A stretch of 64,000 nt of DNA from Coenobita brevimanus (GCA_032717465.1 CM064670.1:17050109-17114108), one strand, 5' to 3'. Counted from the first letter of the stretch, positions 48,861-60,671 are shown. Notes: generated from the letters alone by a model not told the origin. Made by a program: numbers and translations.

Positions 48861-49712
48861 TTATCCGGACCTCCTTTTCCACCCTAGCAACTCTAGACAG
48901 CCAACGTCTGTCCAGTACAATGGGCCATGCTTCCATTCACTCATCATTCAAGCCCTCAAAATTCTGGCTCCATCAGATAGGCCAAAAAGAATATCACCAT
49001 CTTCTGTAGCTTCACATACATTGTCTGATAAAAGGGTGTTAATCTCTGGTTATGCACTTCTACGCACAAAATTCATCTATTTAGCTTGGTCTCTTTTCAG
49101 CCCCATAGCTTCACCAAGTTCCATACCTCTCTTCCTCACACACATATCCACCATATCCCTCCACCTTCTTGGCCCACCTCGCCTCCTCCCTTCTTCACAT
49201 TTTCTCAGATATACTGTTTTCACCACACTCTGTTGCCATCCATTCTCTCCACATGACCAAACCATCTCAATACACTCTCTTCGATTCTAGTGCCCACAAA
49301 CTTCCTCACTCCGCATCTTTCACGCATCATATTATTCCGTATCCTATCCCCTCTCTGTACTCCACATACATTCCTCAGCAGTCCCAAGTCCACTGCTCTT
49401 ACTCTTGACTTTTCATTTTCATCCCACACCATAGTCTCACATCCATATGTTAAAGTTGGCAATAACACTGCCTCATGTAAGCCTCGTGCAGTTGCAACAC
49501 TCATGCCTGTGCTTCTGTTCAAGGCCTTCATAGCACCAGCTACTTTCCTTCCTTGTGTCACTCTACTTTCCACTTCCTTTGCACATTTTCTTCTCTTTTC
49601 TATCACTGTACCCAGGTATCTGAACTCTCTCATCAATTCCAGTTTCTCTCCATTCACTGTAACATCACACTGGGAGTCACCTTCTCTCTCAATAACCATC
49701 ACTTTACTCTTC
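48860..49712 (-). pseudogene. G LINE, copy 2 (3' fragment)
   Basis: The minus strand from 49702 reads MMVIEREGDSQCDVTVNGEK, FRYLGTVIEKRRKCAKEVES, GCETMVWDENEKSRVRAVDL and ESVLRWFGHVERMDGNRVW, the region just after the RT palm. It is followed by a stop-containing tail and the G 3' UTR ending TCCGGATAATGA at about 48863. It is better preserved than the matching part of the long G copy. It is 5' truncated at 49712, where E copy 5 abuts. Confidence 0.87.
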
Positions 49713-50221
49713 TATCTAGCTATTGCCAGACGCCTCAATCCCGTTTGGGGTGGCCACAAACAAATCGCCTCCAAGTCGCCCTGTCCCCCGCCATTTCACT
49801 GCCCTGCTCCCAACTCACACCCCTCTCTCTCATATACCTCTCCACCCCATCCCTCCATCTCATCCTCGGCCTCCCCCTCGCTCTTCCCCCCTCCACCTCA
49901 CTCACATACACTCTCTTCGTCAGTCTTTCACCCTCCATTTTCTCCACATGGCCAAACCACCTCAGTGTGTTCCTCATAACGCTTCCTATCACATCCACAT
50001 CCACACCACAACGCTCCTTTATATCCTCATTCGTCAGCCTGTCTCTCCATGTGACTCTACAGGCTCCTCTTAAATAACTCATTTCCACTGCTCTCACTCT
50101 TGACTTGTGTCCTTCCAACAACGTCCAAGCTTCACGTCCATACGTTAGAGTTGGTATCACAATACTGTCATGTAGTAACTTTTTCACTTCCATGCTCACT
50201 TCCCTGTTTCTTATCACTGCA
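49713..50221 (-). pseudogene. E LINE, copy 5 (3' fragment)
   Basis: A 160-codon open frame (49735-50217) reads MIRNREVSMEVKKLLHDSIV, YGREAWTLLEGHKSRVRAVE, SYLRGACRVTWRDRLTNEDI and a basic [18 protein letters not shown] stretch, ending WRRFVCGHPKRD. The E tail lies at 49725-49760. The 5' end at 50221 abuts a J1 A-tail in the same orientation, as if J1 had inserted into this E copy. Confidence 0.9.
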
Positions 50222-50530
50222 TTTTTTTTCTAATGCAAGGAAGAAGGAACTAAAGGCTAGGAGCCTGCATAACAGTTCCTTCCAAGAAAAAAACAAAAAC
50301 AACACAAAAGAGAGCCAAATTCAAGATCCATTCATTTCGAGATGCCTGGACACACTGCGTTTGAAAGACTGGAGGTCATAGGAAGTAGGAAATACAGACA
50401 GAGGGAGACAGTTCCAGAGTTGATCTGTTGCATAAATGAAGGACTGGGAGTAATGATTAAGTCTTGAATTAGACAGCTGGACAGAAAAGAGACGAGAGTT
50501 TGTTGCTAGATAGGTGCTACGTGCTCTTTA
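50222..50530 (-). pseudogene. J1 LINE 3' fragment
   Basis: The minus-strand A-tail (T-run at 50223-50229) and 3' UTR are followed by the last part of the J1 ORF (reverse of the region ending HLEMNGS-like), extending to about 50530. It is truncated after roughly 300 bp. Confidence 0.85.
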
Positions 50531-50556
50531 CCTTTTAAATTAGCTGCCCTGATTAA

Positions 50557-51755
50557 CTCTTTCACACGCGGTAAGTTTTAAAAAGTTTGTGTTCAATGAC
50601 ACATTGGCTTTTCTCCCCCCCCCCACTGCATGCTCCAAAAAAGTGTATTTTCGGCTTATTGTCGCCACCAAAACATATTTATTTTGCCACAAAACCTGCA
50701 TAGTCCTATTTGTTGATATTTGTTCTACACGGTAAGCAAGAAAAAAACACACAGTATACGTACGTTAGGGTTGTGTGAATAAACATTTGGGAACATTCAT
50801 CTCATTTCCCATCATCATAACTCGAATGTTTACCAATCAATCTCTACATGTTATATCATCAATGGAAAGAGAATTTTATTAGCTTTCAAATGAGGCATTG
50901 GCACTTTGATACGAGGTATGGTTTTCGAGTAATAAGCAAGAAAGTAAAACCTATTTCCGACAGACAACAGAGTTTTTATTCGGGGAGCTCTAGCAAGAAA
51001 CTTTTCTTGGCAGAGTTATAGTTTTATTTTAGCAACTTATGCAGAAAATCATGGGCTTTCATTGAGATGAGAACGGTTCTCGTACGTCTCATAGTTTTCG
51101 AGAAAAATGCAAAAAACTACGGTGTACCCATGCTGTGTCATGACTGTAGGGCAGTTTCTGCCTCCCTCTAAGCTACTGCACGTATTTCACCAATTCCTTG
51201 TACACTAGATATGCACACCATATTCACATGGTTTACTGTCACTATTTTTATAGTTGAATACGCATATTTGGTGCAGGGTAGAGGCAGTGTAGTTGATTAG
51301 AAACAGTAGCACAATCTTCGTTGGGCCAATGGCTGATAACGACCGGGAATGCTTCACAAACACCAAATTTCCCATTGTAAACACCAAATCTAATCACAAC
51401 AGTGCCCAAGAACTATACATAAGCACTATTGGTATATTGAAATATGTTGCACGGCCAGGATGAGGGTAAGAGTGGAAATTTAAAGGGAAAAAAGCACACA
51501 GTACTTTCCACACTCACAGCTCATTTGATACTGAAAAACCTGTCTGCTCTCTCGCTGGTATTTGGACCCACAGTTGCCAAATCATTACTTTTGACAAGCG
51601 CTGGCCAAGCTATGACATCTCCAAAAATGACGCTGATCGGCCGAAAACTTACTTCCTCGCTAATGGTTTTTTGTTTTTAAGACGCAAAAGGTGTCAATGA
51701 GTATAGTCGCAGCCAGACCCAAAAGACGACTAATGTGTCAACGAGTACGAAGGGA
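50557..51755. mobile_element. TTAA-flanked piggyBac-like non-autonomous element (about 1.2 kb)
   Basis: TTAA lies at 50553-50556 and 51756-51759. The adjoining ends are CTCTTTCACACGCGG and, reversed, TCCCTTCGTACTCGT, a weak inverted repeat. No transposase is recognised; the interior is A+T-rich with no long ORF. This is less certain than the 38970 element because there is no empty site. Confidence 0.5.
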
Positions 51756-52454
51756 TTAAAAGCAGAGGAAAACCTGGAGAGCATTAATGACTACTTCATG
51801 CAGTTTTATAACCCAGAGATTATGTTCTCTATAATAATTCTTATTATTAATAAACTAAATGTTACTGCGTTTAACCCTTGTGGATAACTATAATGTAAAT
51901 ACGTGTAAATACTAGGAATTTTCCATTGACCTAATTGCGCTTGCGTGGTATGATGATGTGTATCCTCATGAGAAAATGGAGAATGGTTTAATACTTACAT
52001 GGATAAAGAGAATATTTGGATTTAGTTTAATTAAAACTAAGACTAATTTTAAGTTACATTCACCTTGTATATTTCATGAAGTAATTTAACAGTATTCAAC
52101 AATGTAATTAAGTAATAGTTGGCTTCTCTACAATCCTGTGAGGAAGAAGAGACGTCATGTTTGCTCAATCTATTATCAGAGCCCGTTCAAGTTGCATGCT
52201 GTATAATACACACATAAGGACACTTGGATGCCCCAGGCAACCGACCGAAACATCAGGCCCGTTGTCATCTGTTGTTCCAACTCTTTCTAGCTAAGTAACG
52301 TTTATGATTTGGTCAAATCTGGGGGGCACTGGCTAAGAGATAAGGAGAATAATTACTTGTGACTTAGAATATTAATTGCACCTTAATCTCCTAAGGTCAT
52401 TTTTAGACTAACATTCATCAGATAAAGAAGTGTAGAAAAATTTCTTATATATTT
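51756..52454. other. Unassigned stretch, possible LTR upstream of PBS-like motif
   Basis: There is no coding signal. Its right end (TTCTTATATATTT) directly precedes a TGG-start PBS-like motif, so part of it may be an LTR, but I cannot find a matching second copy in the window. Confidence 0.35.
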
Positions 52455-52472
52455 TGGTGCTCCGAGTGAGGA
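52455..52472 (+). promoter_or_regulatory. PBS-like motif
   Basis: TGGTGCTCCGAGTGAGGA resembles LTR-retrotransposon primer-binding sites in position (just before an ORF) and form. I have not matched it to a tRNA. Confidence 0.4.
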
Positions 52473-52475
52473 TAA

Positions 52476-52735
52476 CAGATCTGTGCTGAGGCACCGAACG
52501 ATTTTAAGGTTGGGTTTGTCGGGCACAGCCTACTTCCACATTCTGTACAAGTTGAGGATGTGGAAATACATGTATACAGAGCTCCTGGTGGAAGAGCAAG
52601 TTCCTTTTCTGATGATGAGCGGCTAAATGCCGTATTGGACTGGGAGCATGACTGCACTACCCGTTTCCTGGAAGGAAAGGACATTTTGAAGATGTGGAAG
52701 TTAATGAAACTGTTGAAAACATTCTAACCATGGTA
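52476..52735 (+). pseudogene. SGNH/GDSL hydrolase-like ORF, N-terminal half
   Basis: Open from 52476 with no ATG, it reads FKVGFVGHSLLPHSVQVEDV, then VYRAPGGRASSF and NAVLDWEHDC. GHS fits block I (the nucleophile Ser) and the APGGRA Gly fits block II of SGNH hydrolases. Where block III would give GGND the text is EGKD, followed by a 1-base shift near 52680 after which IFEDVEVNETVENILTMV continues. The J1 insertion starts at 52736 and the C-terminal half resumes at 57546. Such domains occur in ORFs of some invertebrate retrotransposons, to my recollection; the role is inferred from motifs only. Confidence 0.6.
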
Positions 52736-53089
52736 GGAGTAGACTGTAGCACCAGTCGAGCAGGGCAGTACTCACGAGGTGGATGGAAAGCTGATGACAG
52801 GGAGTGCTGGAGCTCCCGTTTCATCAGCCCTCAAGACTAGTTCCTGACCATCCCCCTTTGCTGAACTTTTTCAGTGTCTCAGTTACACAGAGAGTAGGCC
52901 AGCATGCTCTCCAGTACAAATTTCTCTATCTACACCAAACTACATGCACAGTACACACTACACTTCCTTTTCCAAAATTAAAAAAATTATGGCGTCTCTT
53001 CACCAAGCCTCGGAATCCCCGGGGGGGGGGGGACCATAAAAGCCCCCACCATCTGCCCCTCTCCTGGTGATGACTCGAGGTGCCTGGAA

Positions 53090-55297
53090 CCGCTGTCTGA
53101 CTCGCTTCTTCTTCATTTCTGCAACATTCGCGGCCTTTCCTCTAGCTTTCGCTCTGTTGAGCACCACCTCTCCTCCTCTAAACCTCACCTTCTTTTTCTA
53201 ACGGAGACTCAGCTGTTTGAGGTAACCGACAGCAAACCCTTTTCTGTATCCTCCTACTTTCTCTATACTCACTTCAAAGCCAAAGGTGGCTGTTGTGTAT
53301 ATATACGCAACGACTTATCTTGCTCTCGTGTTCCTGAACTCGATTCTTCTGAATTCTCTACACTCTGGCTTCGGTTTTCCTGTCATTCTCTGACTAAATA
53401 TATCTGTGCTGTTTACTTATCCCCTAATTCTACGGACTATCAAAAATTCTTCGACTATCTTACTTCTATGATGGAACACATTCTATCCACTCTTCTTTCT
53501 CTGAAATCTCCATTCTAGGAGATTTCAATGTTCACCACCACCTTTGGCTCTCCTCTCCTTTCACGGATCCACCTGGTGAACAAGCCTACATCTTTTCTAT
53601 CCTTAATGACCTAGAGCAGCTTGTACAGCACCCTACCCATATCCTTGACCACCTTGGAGAGAGCTCCAACATACTTGACCTCTTCCTCACAACTAATCCT
53701 TCTGCTTACTTTGTTAATCTTTTCTCTGCGTTGGGCTCCTCTGATCACAACCTTATTACCTTAACCTGTCCTATCACTCCGGTACGGCCTGTGGACCCTC
53801 CAGGGAAACGTCGTCTGTGTCATTTTGGAGCCGCGGACTGAGAGGCCCTTAAGCAGTACTTCTTTGATTTTCCCTGGAATGATTATTGTTTCCATGGCCG
53901 GGAGCCATCTGAGTGTGCCTTGCGCATTACGGAGGTTATTCTCTCGGGCATGGAAGCATACATTCCTTTCTCATATCCTTTGACTAACGCAAGAAAGCCT
54001 TGGTTTAATCACGCTTGTTCTAATGCTGTCTGCAACAAGGAGAGGGCCTACAAAAGGTACCGGAGCCAACCCACCCCTGAATCACATCATCTTTACATTT
54101 CTGCCCGGAATCATGCTAAGTCTGTTCTTCGCTCTGCTAAAAATAATTTCATCCGTACTAAATGCTCTTAACTCTCCAACTCGAATTCTTCCCGCTCCTT
54201 CTGGCACCTTGCCAAAAATTTTTCTAACAACTTTACCTCATCATCCTTCCCTCCTCTTTTCTACTCTGATGGTTCTGTAGCTATTTCTTCTACTGATAAA
54301 GCAGATCTCTTCGCACAGACTTTCTCCTCCAATTCCACCTTAGACGATTCCGGTGCTGTTCCTCCATCACTTCCCCCCTCTGACTTCCTCATGGCTGATA
54401 TTAAAATTTCTTCAGTTGATGTATTTTCTGCCATCACTGGCCTCAGTACTAACAAGGCATATGGGCCTGATGGGGTCCCTCCTGTTGTTCTCAAGAACTG
54501 TGCTTCTGTGCTTACACCCTGCCTAGGCAAACCCTTTCGCCTTTGTCTGTCAACTTGTACCTTTCCTTCTTGCTGGAAGTTTGCTCTCATTCAGCCAGTC
54601 CTAAAGAAGGGTGACCATTCCCAACCCTCCAACTATCGTCCAATTGCTTTAACGTCCTGTATTTCAAAAGTTTTCGAGTCAATTCTCAATAGAAAAATTT
54701 TAAGGCATCTTTCCTATCACAACCTTCTTTCCGATCGTTAGTACGGGTTCCGTCAGGGACGCTCCACTGGCGATCTTCTCACCTACCTTTCAGACTCCTG
54801 GTCATCCTCCTTTCGGGACTTTGGCGAAAGCTTTGCCATTGCACTTGACATCTCAAAGGCTTTCGATCGAATCTGGCATAAATCTTTAATTTCCAAACTG
54901 CCCTCCTACGTTTTCTATCCTTCTATCTGTGCCTCCATCGCTAGCTTCCTTTCTGGTCGTTCTATAGCCGCTGTTGTAGACGGCCATCGTTCTTCTAGAT
55001 CTATCAACAGTGGTGTTCCTCAGGGCTCTGTCCTATCACCAAGTCTCTTCCTTTTATTCATCAATGATCTTCTAAGCTGTACATCTAACCCTATCCACTC
55101 ATACGCTGATGACTCCACCCTTCACCTTTCCATTCGGTTCCCGCAACACCCATCTCAACAGATACTTCAACAAACAAGGGATGAGGCTATGGCACACCTA
55201 ATGTCTGACTTGGCTCGTATCTCTGACTTGGGTAATAATAATATGGTTGTTTTTAATGCATCTAAGACTCAGTTCTTACACCTATCAACCCGACAAA
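53090..55297 (+). pseudogene. J1 endonuclease and RT, copy 4, 5' part
   Basis: The endonuclease begins near 53090 ([14 protein letters not shown]) and has [40 protein letters not shown] and [12 protein letters not shown], with stops. RT continues with open piece 54391-54741 ([33 protein letters not shown]), a TAG at 54739, then QGRSTGDLL, ALDISKAFDRIWH, GVPQGSVLSPSLF and SYADDSTLHLS to AHLMSDLARISD, where J2 cuts in at 55298. Confidence 0.87.
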
Positions 55298-56788
55298 ATC
55301 TTTTTTTTTTTTTTTTTTTTTTAAATAACAGAACGGAGGAAGGAAAAACAAATGGGAAAAAAAAAAAATCCATACACCAGATTAGTGGTGTCCTCTGTTC
55401 ATAAAATATCTGTAACAGTTAGACTTGAACAGTTGTAGGTTGAAATTTGGAGGAAAACAACTCTGGGGAAGCGAGTTCCAGAGAGATGCAGTTCGGGGAA
55501 TGAAAGAATTCTGATAGGCAGAAGTTCTGCAATATGGTTGAGTGACATTCCAGTCATGAGCACTACCAGATGCCCGTGTAGCACGAGGGAAGGCATGAAG
55601 AGGTGGCACCATGGACGCAACTTCGTCTGAGCATTTGCCAAAAAAATATCTGTGAAATAATGCAAGGGAGGCAACATTCCTTCTTACTTGCAGGGGAGGT
55701 AGTTTATATGTAATGGCAGGGTTGTTAATGATTCTAACAGCTTTATTCTGAATTTTTTCTACTTGTCTTAATGCAACCTCTCCACAACCATCCCACAAGG
55801 GTGAGCAATATTCAAGCTGAGAGAGCACATGACTCTTATAAATTATAGCTAACTGCTCATCGGCGAAGAAGTTACGGACTCTGTACAATAATCAAAGTTT
55901 CTTTGAGGCGGTTTTAGCAAGTGATCTGACATGAGAGGTCCAGCTGAGGGCACTGTTAAGTAAGACACCAAGAATTTCAATACTTTTGGAGATGGGAATA
56001 TTAGTAGCACTGAAAGTGATGTACGAATCTGGCAATATCTGTCTATTAGTAAACTGTATATATTTAGTTTTACTAGCATTAAAAGAGACAAGGTTGTTTT
56101 GTCCCCATTCACTGATTCTAGATAGATCTTGATTTATGGAGATGGCTGTACTGAGTTGAGAGGTAAAGATATTAGACTTTGTAATTGGATGTCTGAGTGT
56201 GAATGAACTATGTAGTGTTGAGTCATCTGCATATGAGTGAATGGGATTGTGAGTGACAGATAAGAGATCATTAATATGAACCAGAAATAGGGTTGGCGCC
56301 AGAACTGATCCCTGCGGCACACCGGCATTAATTGAGTGGAAATTTGAATATACATGATCTACTTTTACTCTTATTTTCCTGTCACTAAGATAAGAAGAAA
56401 TCAAAGGAACAAAAGACGTTAGTCCATAGCAAGGGAGTTTGGACAGCAGGGAACGGTGCCATACTCTGTCGAAAGCTTAGAGATATCAAGAGCTACTGCA
56501 TGAGTTTCTCCAAAAAGATCAATTGACTGATGGATGGTATGAGTTAAGAGATTGAGTATGTCAATGGTGGATCTTTCGCGGCGAAAACTGTATTGTCTAT
56601 CACTAATTAAGTTGTTGGATTCAAGATGTTTAACAATATGCTTATTAATTAAAGTTTCAAATACCTTACCAAGAGAAGATGTGACAGCTATTGGTCTGTA
56701 ATTGGAGGGGTCAGACGAACTTCCTTTCTTCGGAACTGGGTGGATATTGGCTTCTTTCCATGAATTTGGGAATAAAGAAGTACGTATC
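55298..56788 (-). pseudogene. J2 LINE, copy 2, nested in J1
   Basis: The minus strand reads, from the right, the RT fingers with frameshifts, then from 56404 the thumb/palm block: NAGVPQGSVLAPTLFLVHIN (motif B), IHSYADDSTLHSSF (intact YADD), NQDLSRISEWGQNNLVSFNA, and, from 55888, the C-terminal block LEYCSPLWDGCGEVALRQVE to a final HH. The A-tail is the T-run at 55301-55321. Unlike J2 copy 1, the catalytic YADD is intact here. It is 5' truncated at 56788. Confidence 0.9.
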
Positions 56789-57435
56789 TTCCACAGGTAT
56801 ACCCACTAATGTTTAATAATATTCAGCTTAATCCTGCATAATCCTTGAACATGCTTGGGGTTTCATTTACTCGGGACTTATCTTGGAAAGATCATATTAC
56901 ATCTCTTGTAAAATCTGCTTCCAAGAGATTGAGTGTGCTAGGCCGACTCCGCTCTTTCTTTACCCCTGCACAATTGTTGACTCTATACAGGGATTTTATC
57001 CGCCCCTGTGTGGAGTACAACTCTCATGTGTGAGAAGGCTCCCCACATACAGCTCTTCTCAATAGGGTGGAGTCAAAGGCTTTTCGTCTCATTAACTCTC
57101 CTCCTCTTACTGACTCCCTTCAACCTCTGTCTCTTTGCCGCACTGTTGCATCTTTATCTCTTTTCTATCGCTACTTTAATGGTCACTGCTCCTCTGAACT
57201 GTCTGATTGCATTCCTCCACCTCTACGACGGGCGCGTAGCACCCGTCTGGCAGCAAACTCTCATCCCTTTTCTGTCCAGCTCTCTAATGCAAGAGTTAAC
57301 CGTTATTCCCAGTCTTTCATTTATGCAACAGGTCAGCTCTGGAACTGTCCCTCTCTGTCTGTATTTCCTGCTGCCTATGATCTCCAGTCTTTCAAACGCA
57401 GTGTGTCCAGGCATCTCAAAATGATAGGATCTTGA
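56789..57435 (+). pseudogene. J1 RT C-terminal region, copy 4, 3' part
   Basis: The J1 frame resumes with YPLMFNNIQLNPA, then MLGVSFTRDLSWKDHITSLV, RPCVEYNSHVW (a stop follows) and the open block 57067-57435: VESKAFRLINSPPLTDSLQP to SVSRHLKMIGS. The J1 3' UTR and A-rich tail follow to 57545. Confidence 0.88.
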
Positions 57436-57545
57436 ATTTGGCTCTCTATTGTGTTTTGTTTTTCTATTGGAGGGAACTGTTACTGTGGGCTCATGGCCTT
57501 TGGTTCCATCTTCCTCGCATTAAAAAAAAAAAAGAAAAAAAAAGG

Positions 57546-57795
57546 AGCCATTGAAGGTTCATGTAAATCCTCAGTAACCATAACCCTTCTTGAGCCTAGA
57601 AACTTACCATATGGTTCACCAGTTTGCTGTGGTATGTATAAATTAATTAGCAGGGCCGTAAAAAGGAAGTTGCAGGGGATAAGAAAGGGAAAGAATTTTA
57701 TCCACTTTAATGCAAAGCCCTTCCAAACAACTCTAAAAGCCGATGGTATACACTGGAATCACCATGAAAGAGAAGCGGTTCTGCAGAAATTTTAA
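57546..57795 (+). pseudogene. SGNH/GDSL hydrolase-like ORF, C-terminal half
   Basis: It reads AIEGSCKSSVTITLLEPRNL, PYGSPVCCGMYKLISRAVKR, FIHFNAKPFQTTLKADGIHW and NHHEREAVLQKF, then stop. DGIHWN matches SGNH block V (Asp and His of the catalytic triad, spaced DxxH). Joined in mind to 52476-52735 it gives a domain of about 165 residues, normal for a single SGNH domain. The J1 A-tail is immediately upstream. Confidence 0.6.
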
Positions 57796-58208
57796 ATTAC
57801 ATAGAGTTAAAGAAAGAACAGTTCTATGTTGTACAGGCTTTGGGTGGTCCAGTGTCATATTATGATGGTTATTTTGGAAACTGAGTGTGAGGATAAAGAC
57901 ATAACCCCAGAGGTTTAACAACCCAGGGAGATAGGTTTAGTACCATAAACCTAATCCCTACACTCCTCAAAATTTAAAATGATTAATCGTTCTGAGCCGT
58001 GGAAAATACTGGTTATTTGGAAATTGAGTGTGGGGATAAAGACATAACCCCAGAGGTTTAACAACCCAGGGAGACAGGTTTAATACCATAAACCCAATCC
58101 CTACATCCTGAAAATTTAAAATAAATTAATAGCTACTGAGCTCAGTTAAATTTGCGGTTGTAAAATTGAAATTAATGTTCATCCTTGTAACTTAGGAATC
58201 AGGCAAAA
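57796..58208 (+). repeat. 144-bp tandem pair upstream of BEL gag
   Basis: 57867-58010 and 58011-58140 are direct repeats sharing ATAAAGACATAACCCCAGAG and GTTTAACAACCCAGGGAGA. They lie between the SGNH-like ORF and the gag ATG and may be part of the BEL leader. No open frame is seen. Confidence 0.75.
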
Positions 58209-59040
58209 TGTCTATTTCTTTGTTACAGAGGTTATCCAGTGCTATGGCAGGATGGGTAACGAGAGCCATAAATGATTGTAAGCAATCATTAGATGAAACA
58301 CCTTTGTTCAGGGAGAAATTAAGTAGCCTTTGAATATACTAAAAGACAGATGGACTAAGTATGAATAAAGTTATGTAAATTTAGAAGCAGCAATAGTGAA
58401 AGATGATGATAAAGATCTTCTAGACTCGATGACTACCATATTTGAAGGTAAACTAATGGAATATATAAAATGAAGTTATTAGAGTCAAAATTGGCTGATA
58501 CTACCGCAGAAATACAAGTTGCGGAACTGCGGAGTAAAGCTGCACTACCACAAATTACGCTTCCGGAGTTTGATGGGGAGCAAAATTGGAAATCTTTTTG
58601 GAATCAGTTTAAATACTTAGTTCATGACAGAAGATATCTCCCCAATGTGAGTAAACGCTCATATCTGTTAGGATAGGTCAAGGGGACGCCTTATAGTTGA
58701 TAAAGGAATTACCTGTGGAAGAAAACAATTATGAGGTGGCTTTGGCTAGCCTTAGATAGAATTAGGAAGCCAGGGAGCAGGTCATCACCCAACTACTGAA
58801 GGCTGTACTTGAATTACCCATACCTAAACATGATTTTCATTCCTTGCAAAATTTTCTGATTGCGAAGAGTTGTAATTTTAAAGGCTTTAGGTACTTATGA
58901 AGATATTAAAGCGGCAGACTGAGTGCTCTCTAGAATTGTGCCTTTAAAGCTTCTACCTAGAACCAAGTATGCCTTATATGGTAGATACCAAAAGGATGAT
59001 TTCTCCTGTGAGGAGATTGAGGTAAACATTTGCAAGGAAC
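58209..59040 (+). pseudogene. BEL/Pao gag
   Basis: ATG at 58209 starts SISLLQRLSSAMAGWVTRAI. After stops, the open piece 58470-58676 reads ALPQITLPEFDGEQNWKSFW and NQFKYLVHDRRYLPNVSKRS, the BEL gag core domain. Later text (DYCEEL-like, then ADSVLSRIVPLKLLPRTKYA) continues in changing frames. Gag packages element RNA. At least five stops or frameshifts are present. Confidence 0.85.
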
Positions 59041-59809
59041 AGTAAAGCCTGCTGAAATTAAAGAGAAGGCTGAAATAAGGAAAAGAATCACTAACCAACG
59101 GGTTGGGAAATCAAAGTCAGGAACGGCTAAGTCTGTACCAAAGGAAGAAATAGGTACTTTCCTTAGCTCTTTAAAATCTGAGGATAAAACATTACAGACA
59201 AGGAATAGACAAGCTGATGAAAATAAGGAGGTAAAATTTCCACGGTAAAGGACAGGAAGGTTTGTGCATTTTGTGGTGAACAACATTCCAGTGCATCTTA
59301 TCAACATTATCCTGATTACGCCTCTAAAGTAGGAAAGCTTCAGGAATTGGAGTGTTGTATAATTTGCATGAATTACGAACTCACTTCCGCGGACTGCATG
59401 ATTAAACTAAATCTTTATTTCAAATGTAAAAAAGACCATCATCATAGTGCTTTATGCCCAAGGATGAAATATGAGGTTCCTAAAACTGCAAGTGTCAATA
59501 TGACAGTTACTAAGGAGAATACTCCAGTAGTAATGCCAGCTGCAATTCCAACTGCAGATGTGAAGGTAATGACAGAAAGTAGAAACACATTACATTGCAC
59601 TGTTTTTGATACGGGTGCACAGAAAACCTTCATTGCTGCAGACATTGTGAAGAAATTAAAGTTACCTATTATTGGAAAGGTAAATCTGACCATTACAAGG
59701 TTTCTAACTACTAAGGAAGCTCATTCCTTTGATTTAGTTAGTCCTGTAATACAACTTGGCAGATATAAATGCCGTATAACAGCAGCTGTACTGGATAATA
59801 TGGAGACGA

Positions 59810-59810
<1 letters not shown>
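59041..59810 (+). pseudogene. BEL/Pao zinc-finger region and aspartic protease
   Basis: After a basic linker (59041-59250), CAFCGEQHSS, CIICMNYELTSADC and CKKDHHHSALC give three Cys/His clusters in the places where BEL elements carry zinc knuckles. The protease follows with LHCTVFDTGAQKTFIAADIV (DTGA active site, near 59595-59625) and VIQLGRYKCRITAAVLDN. The ORF 59347-59847 runs straight into a (TA)n tract at 59811-59865. Confidence 0.87.

Positions 59811-59865
<55 letters not shown>
59811..59865. repeat. (TA)n microsatellite within BEL pol
   Basis: About 50 bp of (TA)n with one AAATA break lies just after the protease and before SDYCGL-type linker sequence. Confidence 0.95.
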
Positions 59866-59866
<1 letters not shown>

Positions 59867-60494
59867 AAAGGACTGAAGGAAACCTCTGATCTACAAAGCG
59901 CAGGGATAAGTTGGCAAAACAGAATGTGGAATCATATGCTGTGGGTCCCATAAAAATGATAACTGGTTCAGATTACTGTGGACTTTCAAGAAGAATAAGG
60001 TACAGTTGTTCAAGAGTCCAGGAGGTAACCTTATTATGGGTCAGTTGCCTTTTCCAAAGCAAGCTAAAGGAGAGGCCAAACTGATAGACTCAGTCTTTGT
60101 TACTCCCACACAGTAACTGATGGTGGCTAGAATAGCTGCAGAACTAGAACCTACTCAGATAAATGACTTGCTGGATGAAAAAATTGAACCTGTACACAAA
60201 TTGTGGGACCTAGACGGTATAGGAATACACTCTGAAGAACCAACCCCTGAAGACAGAATAACTTTGGATTTGTATAACCAGTCTGTGGAATTTAAGGATG
60301 GACAGTATTGGGTAGGATTCCCATGGAAACTAAACCATTTGGAATTACCAACAAATTACCAAGCAACTAAGGCTCAGTTAAATTCTCTTCTAAGAAAGTT
60401 GAGAGACAAACCAGAACATCTAACCATTATGATAATATTATAAAAGATCAATTGGAGAATGAATTTATAGAAGAGGTAGAATTCTCTGTTAACC

Positions 60495-60562
60495 ACAAAG
60501 AAGGACATTATTGACCACATCATGCTGTACAAAGAAGGACATTATTTACCACATCATGCTGT
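60495..60562 (+). repeat. 34-bp tandem duplication
   Basis: 60495-60528 and 60529-60562 differ at one base. The unit holds AAAGAAGGACATTATT and CACATCATGCTGT. 34 is not a multiple of 3, so it breaks the frame. Confidence 0.93.
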
Positions 60563-60671
60563 AAGCAAGGATTCAGTAACTACTCCCATAAGGATAGTTT
60601 TCAACTGGAGCAGTAAAACGTCCAAAGGACCAGCTAGCTTGAACGATTGCCTATACTCTGGACTTACACCA

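Larger units (their letters stand above)
52736..57545 (+). mobile_element. J1 LINE, copy 4, full length, interrupted by J2
   Basis: The 5' terminus GGAGTAGACTGTAGCACC equals that of the 34834-35458 fragment. The 3' end is the A-rich run at about 57522-57544. J2 interrupts it at 55298-56788, and the J1 reading continues across (ACAAAATCTT to TCCACAGGTATACCC). A 5-base ATCTT flanks J2. Confidence 0.9.

Noticed and set aside
51444..51680. Possible small gene of 78 codons
   Set aside because: It lies within the TTAA-bounded element, has no recognised domain and no similarity to the other open frames.
52685..52724. End of the first SGNH-like frame as a true C-terminus
   Set aside because: One base out of frame, the text continues in better agreement with the second half, so the stop at 52722-52724 is more likely due to a frameshift.
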